A stretch of DNA of 64,000 bases, taken from contig JAEDAG010000002.1 of the NCBI GenBank assembly GCA_017309015.1, positions 62,001 through 126,000 of the forward strand, given 5' to 3'. The stretch is from Faecalicatena absiana. Lineage in GTDB: Bacteria > Bacillota > Bacilli > Lactobacillales > Lactobacillaceae. Made by a program: the position numbers and the translations under genes. The notes under the pieces were generated by a model. The model was not told where the DNA came from, did not search any database, and saw nothing but the letters and a program-made list of their open reading frames with translations. Shown one piece after another: positions 1-10,200 of the stretch; position 1 is the stretch's first letter; each line of letters opens with the position of its first letter.

Positions 1-260
1 GTAATGCCTTTGATGCCCAAAAAGCCAAGCGCTTGAGTGACTGCTTCGACTGCGAATTGCTTCTTGCTATCCCCGTCAGTGCCCAGTTTTTCGGCCTCCT
101 GGACTGCAAAAGTGGCCAACTCGCCAACGATAGTGACCGCCTTGCCTGCCGCAGTCGTCTTATTAATCTTGGCCTTATACTTGCCATACGCCGCCGCACC
201 AATCGCGATAATCAGCCAGCCAAGGGTTAATGCAAGATCGATCATTTCCTTACTGCTCAT
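1..260 (-). CDS. Phage holin, LL-H family (partial)
   Basis: The N-terminal 86 residues are in the window. They start MSSKEMIDLALTLGW, with one transmembrane helix (about residues 7-22, rich in I, A and G), then a basic KYKAKINKT stretch and an amphipathic helix. This is the arrangement of the holin family named after L. delbrueckii phage LL-H; such proteins permeabilise the membrane at the end of the lytic cycle so the endolysin can act. The start overlaps the preceding gene by 11 bp, suggesting coupled translation. The endolysin is expected beyond the left edge. Confidence 0.85.
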   Translation of the reverse strand, partial: MSSKEMIDLALTLGWLIIAIGAAAYGKYKAKINKTTAAGKAVTIVGELATFAVQEAEKLGTDGDSKKQFAVEAVTQALGFLGIKGI

Positions 261-507
261 CTTTTTTCCTTTCTGCTTCGAGTAGCTTATTTTCAAGCTT
301 TAAAATCTGTTCGTCTTTCGCAATGCTCAAACTTCTATATTTTTCCATGTCAGCCTGTAGCCTGGTGTTTTCATCGTTTAGCCGCTTAAAAGTGTCGCTA
401 TCTTTTTCGCGGTCGCTTTTTTCGCGATTAAGTGAGTAGGAAAAATAGGCTGTTGCAAAAGATACCAGGATAGGGAGAATCTTGGTTACGAAGTCTTGTA
501 TCCTCAC
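250..507 (-). CDS. Small phage membrane protein with coiled coil (lysis region)
   Basis: 85 residues starting at GTG, with a strong AAGGGGG ribosome site upstream. One N-terminal membrane segment (residues about 9-25, ILPILVSFATAYFSYSL) is followed by a highly charged predicted coiled coil (EKDSDTFKRLNDENTRLQ onward). The gene overlaps the holin start. The topology (single TM plus cytoplasmic coiled coil) resembles accessory lysis or holin-regulating proteins, but no family is recognised, so the function is inferred from position only. Confidence 0.75.
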   Translation of the reverse strand: MRIQDFVTKILPILVSFATAYFSYSLNREKSDREKDSDTFKRLNDENTRLQADMEKYRSLSIAKDEQILKLENKLLEAERKKDEQ

Positions 508-522
508 CTCGTTCCCCCTTTC

Positions 523-942
523 CTAATCCTTGCTGTTGCTATTTTGGGCCATGTATAGTGCAATCCCGACCATGATTAAGTCGCTCATAGCGTCCATCGC
601 CATGTAGCCTCGGAAACCACCACGGCCAAAAAAGGCATGTGCTAACTCCGTCATGGCAATAATAGTATAGTAGGCAGTTGATAGCGTGATAATCCAGTGG
701 TCAACTACTGCGGGCCGACTGTGTGACAGCGCCCAGGCAATCATACCCAGCCCTAGGCATACCCCAATAAAGCCGACAACCGAATCGTTAAGAATTGCAG
801 TAACAATTTCTGGTTGAGGCGGCCAAAAGAAATAGTGCCGATTAAATAGCAAGATCAGTCCCGTTGCTACCAAGTCAAACCCTACCAGCAAGTGGAGCGG
901 GTCAGTCAACAGCCGTTCCGCCGTCTTCTTCAGCCTTTTCAT
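523..942 (-). CDS. Phage integral membrane protein, four predicted TM helices
   Basis: 139 residues from the ATG at 942, chosen because AAGGTG lies 8 bases before it; upstream in-frame GTG and ATG codons at 951 and 948 are too close to the Shine-Dalgarno. Four hydrophobic segments are visible: LLVGFDLVATGLILLF, VVGFIGVCLGLGMIAWAL, WIITLSTAYYTIIAMTEL and AMDAMSDLIMVGIALYMA. The gene overlaps the end of the small coiled-coil gene upstream. It sits between tail fibre and holin genes, so a lysis or superinfection role is possible, but nothing in the sequence proves it. Confidence 0.75.
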   Translation of the reverse strand: MKRLKKTAERLLTDPLHLLVGFDLVATGLILLFNRHYFFWPPQPEIVTAILNDSVVGFIGVCLGLGMIAWALSHSRPAVVDHWIITLSTAYYTIIAMTELAHAFFGRGGFRGYMAMDAMSDLIMVGIALYMAQNSNSKD

Positions 943-1081
943 CGTCATCACCTTCAGCTTTCTTCAACTTGTCTTCCAAATCGTAGACTGTAGCCATAAG
1001 CTTGATATTTTCGCCACTTAATTCGTTCACTTTGGTCAAAAGTGCTCGAATCATTGAATCTTGTGAAACTCCCTTATCCAT
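902..1081 (-). CDS. Small phage protein, predicted coiled coil (59 aa)
   Basis: An ORF of 59 residues starting MDKGVSQDSMIRALLTKVNE with a good AGGAGG site 6 bases upstream. It is almost entirely helix-forming (LLTKVNELSGENIKLMATV, then an acidic KAEGDDDEKAEED tail). It overlaps the next membrane-protein gene by 41 bp. Small coiled-coil proteins commonly sit just after the tail-fibre genes in Lactobacillus phages; no function is known. Confidence 0.75.
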   Translation of the reverse strand: MDKGVSQDSMIRALLTKVNELSGENIKLMATVYDLEDKLKKAEGDDDEKAEEDGGTAVD

Positions 1082-1092
1082 CTTCTCGCCTC

Positions 1093-1338
1093 CTACTTAG
1101 TAGCGCTTGCCGTGCCTTGAAGCCATGCAATCATCTTTTTCTTGCATGCTTCAAGCTTTGCATTGTAGGTCAGCTCTTCAAAGGTCACGCCATCGCCCAA
1201 GTCGTCCTTGGTTAAATGCACGTAAGAGTTAAGTGATTCCCCAGTTTCTTGGTTGCGACCTTCAATAGCGGCAGTCATAGACAAGATAGCGCCTTTTTCG
1301 TCCCGTTGGTAAGAGTCATTAGCAATATATACGATCAT
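1093..1338 (-). CDS. Hypothetical phage protein (81 aa), downstream of tail fibre
   Basis: Starts MIVYIANDSYQRDEKGAIL with AAAAGGAG before the ATG. The sequence looks like a small alpha/beta protein (IEGRNQETGESLNSYVHLTKDDLGDGVTFEELTYNAKLEACKK in two segments). It lies between the tail-fibre gene and lysis genes, behind a terminator-like hairpin at 1357-1380. Not recognised; a tail-tip accessory role is only a positional guess. Confidence 0.75.
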   Translation of the reverse strand: MIVYIANDSYQRDEKGAILSMTAAIEGRNQETGESLNSYVHLTKDDLGDGVTFEELTYNAKLEACKKKMIAWLQGTASATK

Positions 1339-1356
1339 TTTAGTTCTCCTTTTTAG

Positions 1357-1380
1357 ATAAAAAATAGGCCTTTCGGCCTT
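1357..1380 (-). terminator. Terminator-like hairpin after tail-fibre gene
   Basis: On the minus strand a 5-bp GC-rich stem (AGGCC/GGCCT, GAAA loop) is followed by TATTTTTTATC. It lies between the tail-fibre stop and the ribosome site of the next gene, so it probably attenuates rather than stops late transcription. Confidence 0.65.
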
Positions 1381-1448
1381 GTAGATTGATGATTACGATG
1401 TTTTTCCGCCCTGGTGGCGGTCTAGATCCGCTCATGTTTGCCCCGATT

Positions 1449-4400
1449 CTATTTAGTCAGTGCCTTGATCTGCTCCTTAAGGCTTGCTACCTGGTCTTTG
1501 AGAGACTTAATCACCGGAAGCAGGGCAACTGCCAAGCGGTCATAGTTGATCCCTTCGACTTCACCCTCTGCCCCGTAGTTGACAAGCATGTCAAGGCCAG
1601 CGGCGTCAAGGTCATCGGCAATCAGGCCGTAGTAGTAGCCCGGCTTTTTGTTGTTTTCCGGGTCTTCTTCATAGCGCTTCTTTTCCGCCTTATCAATCCA
1701 CTTCTTTGGCGCAAATTCGATCAATTTTTCGCCATAAGCGTTGTTTGCGTCTTGAATGTCAGTCTTGTACTTGCGGGCTGAAGAGCTGCGGATGAGTGCC
1801 CCGTCCTCAGCAACATAGACGTTAGCCCCAGCGGATGTAGTATGGTTATACGTTGGGTAGGAATGGACCCATTGAGCATCAAGCGCTATCCTGCCGTTCC
1901 TGCAATGAATATTCACCCAGTCATAGCCAATGATATTTGTGTTGCGGGCGTTGATACTGATGTTGTTTCCACGAGTGTCGTTCCCACCAGAAACCATTGA
2001 AGCCCCATTGTGTGTGTAATACGTATCACACCCAATGCAAACACGGGCCTTGTCTGACATGCCCCAGAATGCTGGATACGTTGGGCCGCCAAGCAAGGTC
2101 AGCGCACTTTTGGTGAATAAAGATGCTGGCTTGTTTAGGTCATCGGGCAAGTTGATCCCTGACCCAGCTTGCCCAACATCCAAGAAACCGTCTGCGCCAA
2201 ACAGGGAGCCACCCCCGTATGAGCTGGTACCAATCACAACGCCTTCCCGGCCTTTGATGAAAATACCGTTCAAAGACGATGAAAGCAGGTTGCTGTTGAA
2301 ACCAATAGTGCCATAAATTTGGTCGTTAAGCGTGCCAGAATAGACATTGTCACTGTTCCAAATCGGGTTTGCGCTGAACTGAAGTATGCCGTCTTTAGCA
2401 ACCAGCCCGGCATTGCTACTATTTAAGACCCTCAGTTCTGTGTCATTTATCCACAAGCCATTTCCGTTTGCGTCGGTGTAGTTATGCAATCCGTCTTTGT
2501 TCATCCAAAGGTGCTGGGTTGCCGATTCCTGAAGGTGGAAGCCGTTATTGTCAATCCAGAGCTTGGAGCCACTGCCCATGTCGAGGTAGAAGGACTTGTT
2601 ATCAATGCTGATATTGAACCCGCCATCTGTTGAATGCAGATTGCCTTTCGTGAATTCGACTGTCCCGTTATCAAGGTTGATGTTCAAGTTTTGACCGGAA
2701 ATGCTGCCGGAGCTGATTGAATTGGCCGTCAAGCCGTTGACGGTGATGTTGCTGAAGTTCAGCGTCCCCCCGGAGATCCGGTCAGCGCTCAATGTCCCGG
2801 CTGTGATGCGGTCAGCACTCAACGTGAAGCCCGGAGCAACGTTCACATTACCGTCTAGGGTGATCTTAGCCCCGGTGATTGAAACGCCCTCCGTGGACTG
2901 ATTAATGGCCGTGATGACGTTAGATTTGAGGTTGTCGGAGTTGATATGGGTTGCCCAATCTGACCACGATCCTGTCCATTCTTCCGTGTAAACAGTGCTT
3001 GCGTTGTCTTTCCAGATCCGGTGATAGATTCTGTCCCCGCTGTCTGAGGTGACAACCCGAAGGAACGCCCATGCGTCAACCGGGGAGTTGGTCAGTGTGC
3101 CCTTTAGCAAGTAGTATCCAGCCGTCGTCATGTTATGCAAGTCAACCGCCGATGCAATCACTGTAGCCTGCTTGGAAGCCGTGATTGCCGAACTGATCTT
3201 TCCTGGAATCGCATTAACTGAGGAAACCAGGCCTGAATTGGCATCGCCTACCACGCCGCTTAACCGGTCAGCTGTCTGTTGGATGGAGGAAATGTTCTTA
3301 TTGGCGTTCTTCATGTCGGAGGTAAGCCCGCTGGCCGTAGATTGCAAGTTTGAAATATTCCCCTTAGCGTCCTTCATGTCGCTGGTCAGCTGGGAGGCCG
3401 TTTGCTGGAGGGAGGAAATGTCACCCTGTGCATTTGTAACGCTGAATTGCAATCCCTTAGCCGTCTGTTGCAATGAACTAACGTTGCCTTCGGCATTGGA
3501 CATTCTAGTAGTCAGACTATCTGCCTTTTGTTGAACGCTGGAGATATTCTTATTTGCATCTGCCACGTCTGTTTGCAATCCGCTTGCAGTTTGTTTCAGA
3601 TTGCTTACACTACCTTCAGCGTTGGTCATTCGGGTAGCCAGACTATCGGCTGTCTGTTTAACCGATGAAATGCTTTTGGCGTTGTCACTCACACTAGCCT
3701 GGATTGACTTTGCTGTCTGCTGTAAGCCTGACACGTTGCCCTCTGCATTAGATACACGAGTGGTAATACTGTCCATTGTCTGATTGATTGAACTTATGTC
3801 AGTTCCAGTTGCTATACGTTCCCACGCAGTCCAGCCAGCAACCATGTTTGACCGCTCATACACAACGTTACTATCATCTTTCTTTACCCGTTGAACTACT
3901 CTCGTGTGATCTTCCGTTGCGTCAACCGTAGCCATAAACCAAGCACCAAACGGAGCATTCTTAACAGAAAAATCTCTAATCAAGTACGTCCCCGCTGTGG
4001 TCAAATTGTTCATGTCCACGTTGCTGTCTAACACCTGTGCACTAGCCTTGTCATTAATTGCTTGTTGCCACTTGGCTGGCATCTGCCCAACCGTGCTAGT
4101 TAAACTGTCTGCCGTTTGTTTAACTGAAGAGATGTTGTTCTTATTGTCCGTGATTTGGCTTTGCAGACTGTTTGCAGTGGCTTTCACGGTAGCAACATCG
4201 CCCTTGGTGTTAGTCAAGTCCGCACGGATTGCATCGGCTGTTTGACTAATCTTACTGATTGCCTGGTCGGTGTCAGCTGGGTTTGGTTGCCATTGGGTAG
4301 CGGTGTTACCCTCTTCCAATTGCACACCGTAAATCCACGCTGTTACTCCCTGCTCAATCAATCTCAGTGGCAAACAGTTAACAGTTCTGCCTGTTGGCAT

Positions 4401-6818
4401 CGCCGCCGTATGGAAGTGCACAACATAGCGCTTGTAATCAGTCGTCAAGTAATTTTTGGTTGAACCGTCCATATAGCCAGTGCTTACGGTATCGCCTGCC
4501 CCGATGTTATACATATAGCTGTAGAATCCCGTTGCCTTGCTTGCCTTAGCGTAGAAAGTTAGTGTGTAATCCGTATTTGACTTGATTGTTGTCAAACCGT
4601 TCCAAGCAATAGGGTCGTACCTACCCGCTTTACTTTGAGTTGCCTTAACGACTGTGAATCCGTCAACCGTTTCTGTAGCACCATTCCACACGCCGTTTAA
4701 CGTTTTCGTGTTTCTCAGCAAGTTCCGGCCACCCACACGGATATTACTTACCGTAGTGCTGATCTCCCCGGCCGTGCGCTTAACCTCTGCAATAGCATTG
4801 CTGTTGTACATAATCATTGAGTCAGCCGTAGACAAGCTCCCGCTGATCTGCCCGGTCTGTCTCTGGAGTTCACTCGTTGCCGTTGCCAAGCTCCCCGCCC
4901 GGTTGGCTAAGCTGTTCCCCGTTGCGGTCAAGCTGGTCTTAGCCGCCGTGATATCGTTGTTCGCCTGTTTGATTCCATTTCGCAAGTCTGCGTCAACGGC
5001 CACCAAGCTATTTCTAGTGCTTGCCAGTTCCTTAGCTGTTTCGCTGGTCGCCGTAGACAAGCTCCCTGCCTGGTTAACTAAGCTGTTCCCCGTTGCGGTC
5101 AAGCTGGCCTTAGCCGCCGTGATATCGTTGTTCGCCTGTTTGATTCCATTTCGCAAGTCTGCGTCAACGGCCACCAAGCTATTTCTAGCATTGGCTAGGT
5201 CGTTACCGACTTCGCTAGTTGCCGTGCTGAGACTGTTCCTAACCCCGTCAAGGCTGTTTCTCGTTGACGTGATATCTTTACCCAGTTCGCTAGTTGCGGC
5301 CGTTAAAGAGCTTCTCATTGAATCTGCATTGGCATGCAAGCTATTGGCCACCGCATGCAAGCTGTTCGCCGTTTCGTGGAGTTCGGCCAAAGAAGCGTTG
5401 TTTTCGGCCTGAAGTGATGTCAGCCGCTGATCTGCCTCGCTGGTTGCCGTTTTTGCTGACTGCCATTGGCTTTCAGCTTCACTGGAAAGCTCGCTCTTGA
5501 CCCGGGTCAAGTCCTCATCGGTCTTCTTGCCCATGGCTTGAAGCTCTGCCTTAACTTCACCGTCAAGAGGCGTTCTAACCCAAGAAAGCTTGCCGTCCTC
5601 TTCCTGGTAGATCCAAACTTCAATGTTGTTCCCGTTTTGTTTATACCAAACATCACCCTTTTTAGGGTTCTGGGGCTGCCCTTGATAGCTTGGCGGGTAA
5701 ATGTTGTTTCCGCTTGCCGTGTGCCGCACCTGGAGGGCTTCAATCATGTTCTTGATTGACCCAGCCGAACCAGTGTAGGCATAACCACCAGCCGTTGAAC
5801 TGGATTGGGTCGCTGAAATCGTTGATTCCAAGCCACCGTTAAATGACATCGTGTACTGGTTAACAGGGACGTTAAACTTATTTCCCTGCGTGTCGGTTAG
5901 CGTTACCCAGTCCCCAGCTTCCAAGTTTGGATTGCCGAACCAGTTAAGCGTGTAAGGGTAGTACGTAATGTCCTTAATCCCAGTCCAAACCGTGGTTAAC
6001 AGATCGCTGGTCATCGAATCATTAGTCAGTTCGATTTGGCTGCCCGTTGTTTCCCCGGCTTGAAGCGTGGTTGTATCATCAACCTCTTGACCGGAATCAT
6101 CGGTCTTTTTTGTGTTTACCGTTACCTTGATCCCGCCCGTCTTGTAAGCAACCTCGTTCTTGGTCAGGCCACCCTGCTGGTATTCGCCTGGTGTAATCGT
6201 GTAATCAGGGCTTGCTGTCGTGCGAATTGTCAGTTTGCCATCACGGTCAAAGGCCGCAAAACCGTCATAGAGTTGGGCAACCCAGCCGATGGCGGTTCTT
6301 AGTGTTTGCCCTTCAATCCTCTTGATGTTTGGCAAGCTTGGCAAGTGTTGCAACTCGCCTTCGTTGACGGTAACCCCGCCTTGGTTAGCAATGTCTGCGA
6401 TTACGTCAAGCAGTTCCGCGTTAGCGCCGACCGTGGGCTTGTACTGGCCTTCAAGCTTACACATTTGGTCAAGAGCCTTGATCGTGGTCAAGTTGTTATT
6501 TCTGTCCCGGTTGACCTCGGACATGATGAATGTCCCCAGCTTGGTGTATTCAAACTTGCCATTAACCAGGATCCCGACTTTTGGCAAGACGGTCAGACCT
6601 TGCTTGAAGGCTTCAACCACGCTTGAGAACTCAATAGTTACTGAGTTTTCGTAAGCCGAGCCAATCCCCAGAGTATCGCCTGTAAACGCCCCTGCATCGT
6701 AATTAAGCGAATTAATCTCTGTAGCCTGGTAATCCTTGCCGTCAATCGTAACAATGATGTCTAGCGTCCGATCGGTAGCCGCCCAGGCTTTTTTAACTGC
6801 GTCCGTTTGTGAAAGCAT
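1449..6818 (-). CDS. Phage tail hub/fibre protein with S74 chaperone domain (1789 aa)
   Basis: Giant tail-tip protein, probably carrying host-receptor binding. The N-terminal roughly 340 residues resemble phage minor tail/hub proteins. Residues about 430-640 are long helical repeats (NSLHAVANSLHANADS type), including an almost exact 57-residue duplication. A carbohydrate-binding-like domain follows, ending in YGVQLEEGNTATQWQPNP. Two pyocin-knob-like modules (DMNNLTTAGTYL...W and DLHNMTTAGYYL...W) are separated by 23-residue repeats of the SSLQQTAxxL type. The C-terminal 110 residues are a Peptidase S74 intramolecular chaperone; the likely self-cleavage dyad is Ser in SARKYK (about 1680) with Lys five residues on. 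The start has GGGGG upstream. Confidence 0.88.
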   Translation of the reverse strand: MLSQTDAVKKAWAATDRTLDIIVTIDGKDYQATEINSLNYDAGAFTGDTLGIGSAYENSVTIEFSSVVEAFKQGLTVLPKVGILVNGKFEYTKLGTFIMSEVNRDRNNNLTTIKALDQMCKLEGQYKPTVGANAELLDVIADIANQGGVTVNEGELQHLPSLPNIKRIEGQTLRTAIGWVAQLYDGFAAFDRDGKLTIRTTASPDYTITPGEYQQGGLTKNEVAYKTGGIKVTVNTKKTDDSGQEVDDTTTLQAGETTGSQIELTNDSMTSDLLTTVWTGIKDITYYPYTLNWFGNPNLEAGDWVTLTDTQGNKFNVPVNQYTMSFNGGLESTISATQSSSTAGGYAYTGSAGSIKNMIEALQVRHTASGNNIYPPSYQGQPQNPKKGDVWYKQNGNNIEVWIYQEEDGKLSWVRTPLDGEVKAELQAMGKKTDEDLTRVKSELSSEAESQWQSAKTATSEADQRLTSLQAENNASLAELHETANSLHAVANSLHANADSMRSSLTAATSELGKDITSTRNSLDGVRNSLSTATSEVGNDLANARNSLVAVDADLRNGIKQANNDITAAKASLTATGNSLVNQAGSLSTATSETAKELASTRNSLVAVDADLRNGIKQANNDITAAKTSLTATGNSLANRAGSLATATSELQRQTGQISGSLSTADSMIMYNSNAIAEVKRTAGEISTTVSNIRVGGRNLLRNTKTLNGVWNGATETVDGFTVVKATQSKAGRYDPIAWNGLTTIKSNTDYTLTFYAKASKATGFYSYMYNIGAGDTVSTGYMDGSTKNYLTTDYKRYVVHFHTAAMPTGRTVNCLPLRLIEQGVTAWIYGVQLEEGNTATQWQPNPADTDQAISKISQTADAIRADLTNTKGDVATVKATANSLQSQITDNKNNISSVKQTADSLTSTVGQMPAKWQQAINDKASAQVLDSNVDMNNLTTAGTYLIRDFSVKNAPFGAWFMATVDATEDHTRVVQRVKKDDSNVVYERSNMVAGWTAWERIATGTDISSINQTMDSITTRVSNAEGNVSGLQQTAKSIQASVSDNAKSISSVKQTADSLATRMTNAEGSVSNLKQTASGLQTDVADANKNISSVQQKADSLTTRMSNAEGNVSSLQQTAKGLQFSVTNAQGDISSLQQTASQLTSDMKDAKGNISNLQSTASGLTSDMKNANKNISSIQQTADRLSGVVGDANSGLVSSVNAIPGKISSAITASKQATVIASAVDLHNMTTAGYYLLKGTLTNSPVDAWAFLRVVTSDSGDRIYHRIWKDNASTVYTEEWTGSWSDWATHINSDNLKSNVITAINQSTEGVSITGAKITLDGNVNVAPGFTLSADRITAGTLSADRISGGTLNFSNITVNGLTANSISSGSISGQNLNINLDNGTVEFTKGNLHSTDGGFNISIDNKSFYLDMGSGSKLWIDNNGFHLQESATQHLWMNKDGLHNYTDANGNGLWINDTELRVLNSSNAGLVAKDGILQFSANPIWNSDNVYSGTLNDQIYGTIGFNSNLLSSSLNGIFIKGREGVVIGTSSYGGGSLFGADGFLDVGQAGSGINLPDDLNKPASLFTKSALTLLGGPTYPAFWGMSDKARVCIGCDTYYTHNGASMVSGGNDTRGNNISINARNTNIIGYDWVNIHCRNGRIALDAQWVHSYPTYNHTTSAGANVYVAEDGALIRSSSARKYKTDIQDANNAYGEKLIEFAPKKWIDKAEKKRYEEDPENNKKPGYYYGLIADDLDAAGLDMLVNYGAEGEVEGINYDRLAVALLPVIKSLKDQVASLKEQIKALTK
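4907..5188 (-). repeat. Direct repeat within tail-fibre gene, 111 bp, 171-bp period
   Basis: Positions 4907-5017 and 5078-5188 are identical except one base (tggtctt versus tggcctt). They encode the duplicated helical segment ending DLRNGIKQANNDITAAK plus SLTATGNSL. The near identity shows a recent duplication or ongoing recombination that changes fibre length by 57 residues. Confidence 0.9.
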
Positions 6819-6828
6819 GAAATCCCCC

Positions 6829-7194
6829 TTACTGTTCTACCAAGTCGAAACTGACATTCTGCCAATAGTAGCCGCCCAGGTTGTCGATGAAAGTAAGCGC
6901 TGGTGCCGTTCTGTCGCCAACATAAAAGGTGCGTGTCGCCATTCCGCCGTCCCAAGGGTCAAGGTATTTGACGCTGAAAAACTCATCCTTGACAGAATCT
7001 AGCACGACTTTGCATTCGTCCAAAGTCAGTGGTGGCCATGAAACACTAATCTTGCGCTTAGTCGCAATTCTGTCTCTATGGAGCTTGCCATGAGCGTCTC
7101 TAGTCGCTTTAGCGTCAATGTCTTGAATGACTACCTGATAGGAATGAGGTGGCTTAACCGCTATCCCAGAAATTATTAAATTGTAATCTGCCAA
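6829..7194 (-). CDS. Small tail-tip protein between tape measure and tail hub
   Basis: 121 residues starting at TTG, 8 bases after AAGGTG, then ADYNLIISGIAVKPPHSYQV. It looks like an all-beta domain (RKISVSWPPLTLDECKVVL, then FFSVKYLDPWDGGMATRTF). Its place between tape measure and hub is that of the distal tail protein, but it is half the length of classical Dit proteins and resembles the short single-domain tail proteins of lactococcal-type phages. A structural role in the tail tip is likely from position. Confidence 0.75.
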   Translation of the reverse strand: MADYNLIISGIAVKPPHSYQVVIQDIDAKATRDAHGKLHRDRIATKRKISVSWPPLTLDECKVVLDSVKDEFFSVKYLDPWDGGMATRTFYVGDRTAPALTFIDNLGGYYWQNVSFDLVEQ

Positions 7195-7207
7195 TAATAA
7201 TCACCTT

Positions 7208-10200
7208 CTAAATTCTTAACATGTTGCGTCCGTTGGCTTGGTTGTACTGGTTAATCCCCTTAACGGCAACCTCGCCAAGCTTGGTTGAATCGACTTGAAT
7301 GGTTACGTTGATCGGCTGACTTTCCTGCTTGCCAGAGCCAATTTGAGCCATCTGTAAGCCTTGCATAAGTGCGTTGACTATAGTTGCCCCTAAGTCGTTG
7401 TTAACGCCTTGTGAGGCCACTTGTGGGGCTTGTGTGTTAAAGCTTGGCTGTGTAAATGCGCTTGGCATTCTCAAACCGTTGCTGAAATTCATGCCCATAA
7501 ACTGCATTGCTTGCTGAATCAGTTCAAGCGATCTTGTCCGGTTGGTCAAAGGCAACACCATTTCCGGCTTATTGCCTTCGCCTGCCAAGTAATAGCCTTC
7601 CTGGTCGATCAAGCCGCCGTTTTCGTAGCGTCTGGAGCCTTGTGGCCCTGAGTGAAGCCATTCCATCTTGCGGTGGCCCCAAATCGTTGTCCAACCGATG
7701 GAGTTAGCCCAATCTGAGTTGTTGAAGAATGCCAGCAACTGGTCATACGGGTTCATGATGTTCGTATGGCCCTTAACGGCATAGGCCCGGAACGTTGGCG
7801 GCGTGTACTGTAAGATCCCACGGGCTTCATTGCCGCCAGAGTTCATGTCGTGGATCGTCTGGATGACATTGCGCCCGCCGGATTCGTTTTGGATTACGGC
7901 TTGTAGATTGCGGATGAACGCATCCGATGGATGAACATGCATTTGAGCGGCCGCCCGCCGAATCATTGACGGATTGTAACTGCCGCTAACACTGCCGCCA
8001 AACTTTTTCAAAAAATTCTTAGCCCAATTTACCATGTTGTTTTTCATGGTATTTACGCCACCGGCAAAGAAGCGCTTGCCGATGGATGACTCTTGGTTGT
8101 TTGAGCCGACAAACTTGTTAATCAGGAAATTAATCAGCTTGCCTGGGTGGGTAATGTCCGAAAGGACGTCCTCGAAGGCATCACCAATAGCGCTTGCCGT
8201 GTTTGAAACGGTCGTGCTAATTGAACTGCCAATCTTGCTCATTGCGTCGGTCAAGCCTTTGAGCCAGTCTCCCCAGTCAAAGCCACCAATGCCGCCTGCA
8301 TAGTGCGGAGCGGAATCCATGATCTGCTTGACCTGTCCGGCTGGCATAACCTTAGTTCCTGCCGGCATGTCCAACAGCAAGTTTCTAACTGCCGGGAACA
8401 AGCCCATTTGGCCGTTTGGAAGCTGGTAGGCTTCTTGGTAGGTTGGGCCTTCTTGGTCGTTGACAAGGGCAAGCCCACCAGGGTGCCCGCCCGTGCCGTC
8501 CTTGTACTTGAAAGTCCAATCGAATGACCAATCGAAGCCCTTTTGGCCCACTTTGTGAAGCGCCCAGTTAATCCCTTGGCCGATCTTCTTAATGACGGTT
8601 TGAATTGGGGAAATGATCTTGTTTGCAAGTTCGCCGAATGTCTTGGTAATTACTCCCCAGCCATTTTTGACGGCCTTAGAAATGTTGCTGCCAAGATCAC
8701 CGGCTTTAGTGACAAGAGAACTGAAGACGCCTGTTACTTTGTCTTTTGACTTGCCCCAATGGTCATCCCAGTCGCCCTTGAAGCCCGGCCACCAGCCAGA
8801 CATCTTGTCCTTGATACCGCCAAACATGCCGCCAGCACCGGAAATCACGGCCCCAAAGATACCGCCCTTGTCGCCGTCCTTAACCTTCTTCTTGACTGAA
8901 TCCCAATGGCTGTTCCACTTGGATTGGAAACCTGTGGCAAAGTTGCCGACCCCGGTTTTCATTGCATTCCATGTTGAAGATGCACCGGACTTGATGGTAT
9001 TGAATATACCGCCGTTGTCACCGTCCTTAACCTTCTTCTTGACTGAATTCCAATGGCTGTTCCACGCTGTTTTGAATCCGGTAGCAAAGCTGCCGACACC
9101 AGTCGTCATTGCGTGCCACGTTGAAGATGCACCAGACTTGATGGTATTGAATATACCGCCGTTGTCACCGTCCTTAACCTTCTTCTTGACTGAATTCCAG
9201 TGGTTGTTCCACGCTGTTTTGAATCCGGTAGCAAAGCTGCCGACACCAGTCGTCATTGCGTGCCACGTTGAAGATGCACCAGAGGAAATCTGATTGAATA
9301 CGCCGCCTCTGTCGCCGTCTTTGACAGCTTTTTTGATGGCCGTCCAATGGTTGCTCCAGCTAGTTTTGAAATTGGTCTTGAACGAATCCCACGTTCCGGA
9401 AATTCCGCCCCACATATCTGATGCGCCAGACTTGATTTTTGTCCAAAAGCCGTTTTTGCCGGTTACGCCTTCTGTAATACCATTCCAGCCTTCTGACCAT
9501 GACTTGCCGAATGACTCTTTGAAGTCTCCCCAGCCTTTGGTAACGTCGGCCCACTTTTTGCCGAACCACTTTCCTAAGCCGCCGAAGTATTTGGTGATAT
9601 TACCCCAAATGTCGTTGCACCATTTTCTAAACGGCTTATTGGTTGCGTAAAGAGTTGCGAAAATTGCCACCAAAGCGGCAATCGCTGCAATTACTGCACC
9701 TATTGGATTAGCCGCCATAACCACCCAAAGGGCTTTTAAGCCGGTCCCTAACAGTTGGACAAATCCAATTAATTTAGACCAGCCTAATTTAATTAAGTCG
9801 CCCATGTAACCGGCTAGCAATTTGACATTAGACCAGCCTAATTTTGCCAATTCTGCCAGCTTGCCAACGCCGGCCTTTAAACCGTCCCAGGCTAAACCCG
9901 CAATGTCTTTGAGGTAACCGCCAGCAGCTTTAATCTTTTCCCAGCCTAAGCCGGCAATAGTTTTAAGATAGCCGCCGCCAGTCTTAACCTTGTCCCAGCC
10001 AATACCTGCAATGTCTTTGAGGTATCCGCCAGCCGTCTTGAGCTTGTCCCAGGAAATAGCAACTAGATCTTTGGCGTAAGAGAAAATGATCTTAAAGTTT
10101 GTCCCAATTTCTTTGATCTTGGTAATACCAATACCATCTAACAAATCTTTAAATACTGTTTTCTTAGTCCAAAGTTCTTTTGCAATGCCTAGCAAGGATC

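Noticed and set aside
4654-5412. 252-codon plus-strand ORF opposite the tail fibre
   Set aside because: Mirror of repetitive helical coding on the minus strand; no ribosome site.
8613-9293. 226-codon plus-strand ORF opposite the tape measure repeats
   Set aside because: Pro/Leu-rich antisense of the W-rich repeats; no start signals.
8862-9305. Regular repeats resembling a CRISPR array
   Set aside because: 147-bp contiguous coding repeats without spacers or nearby cas genes.
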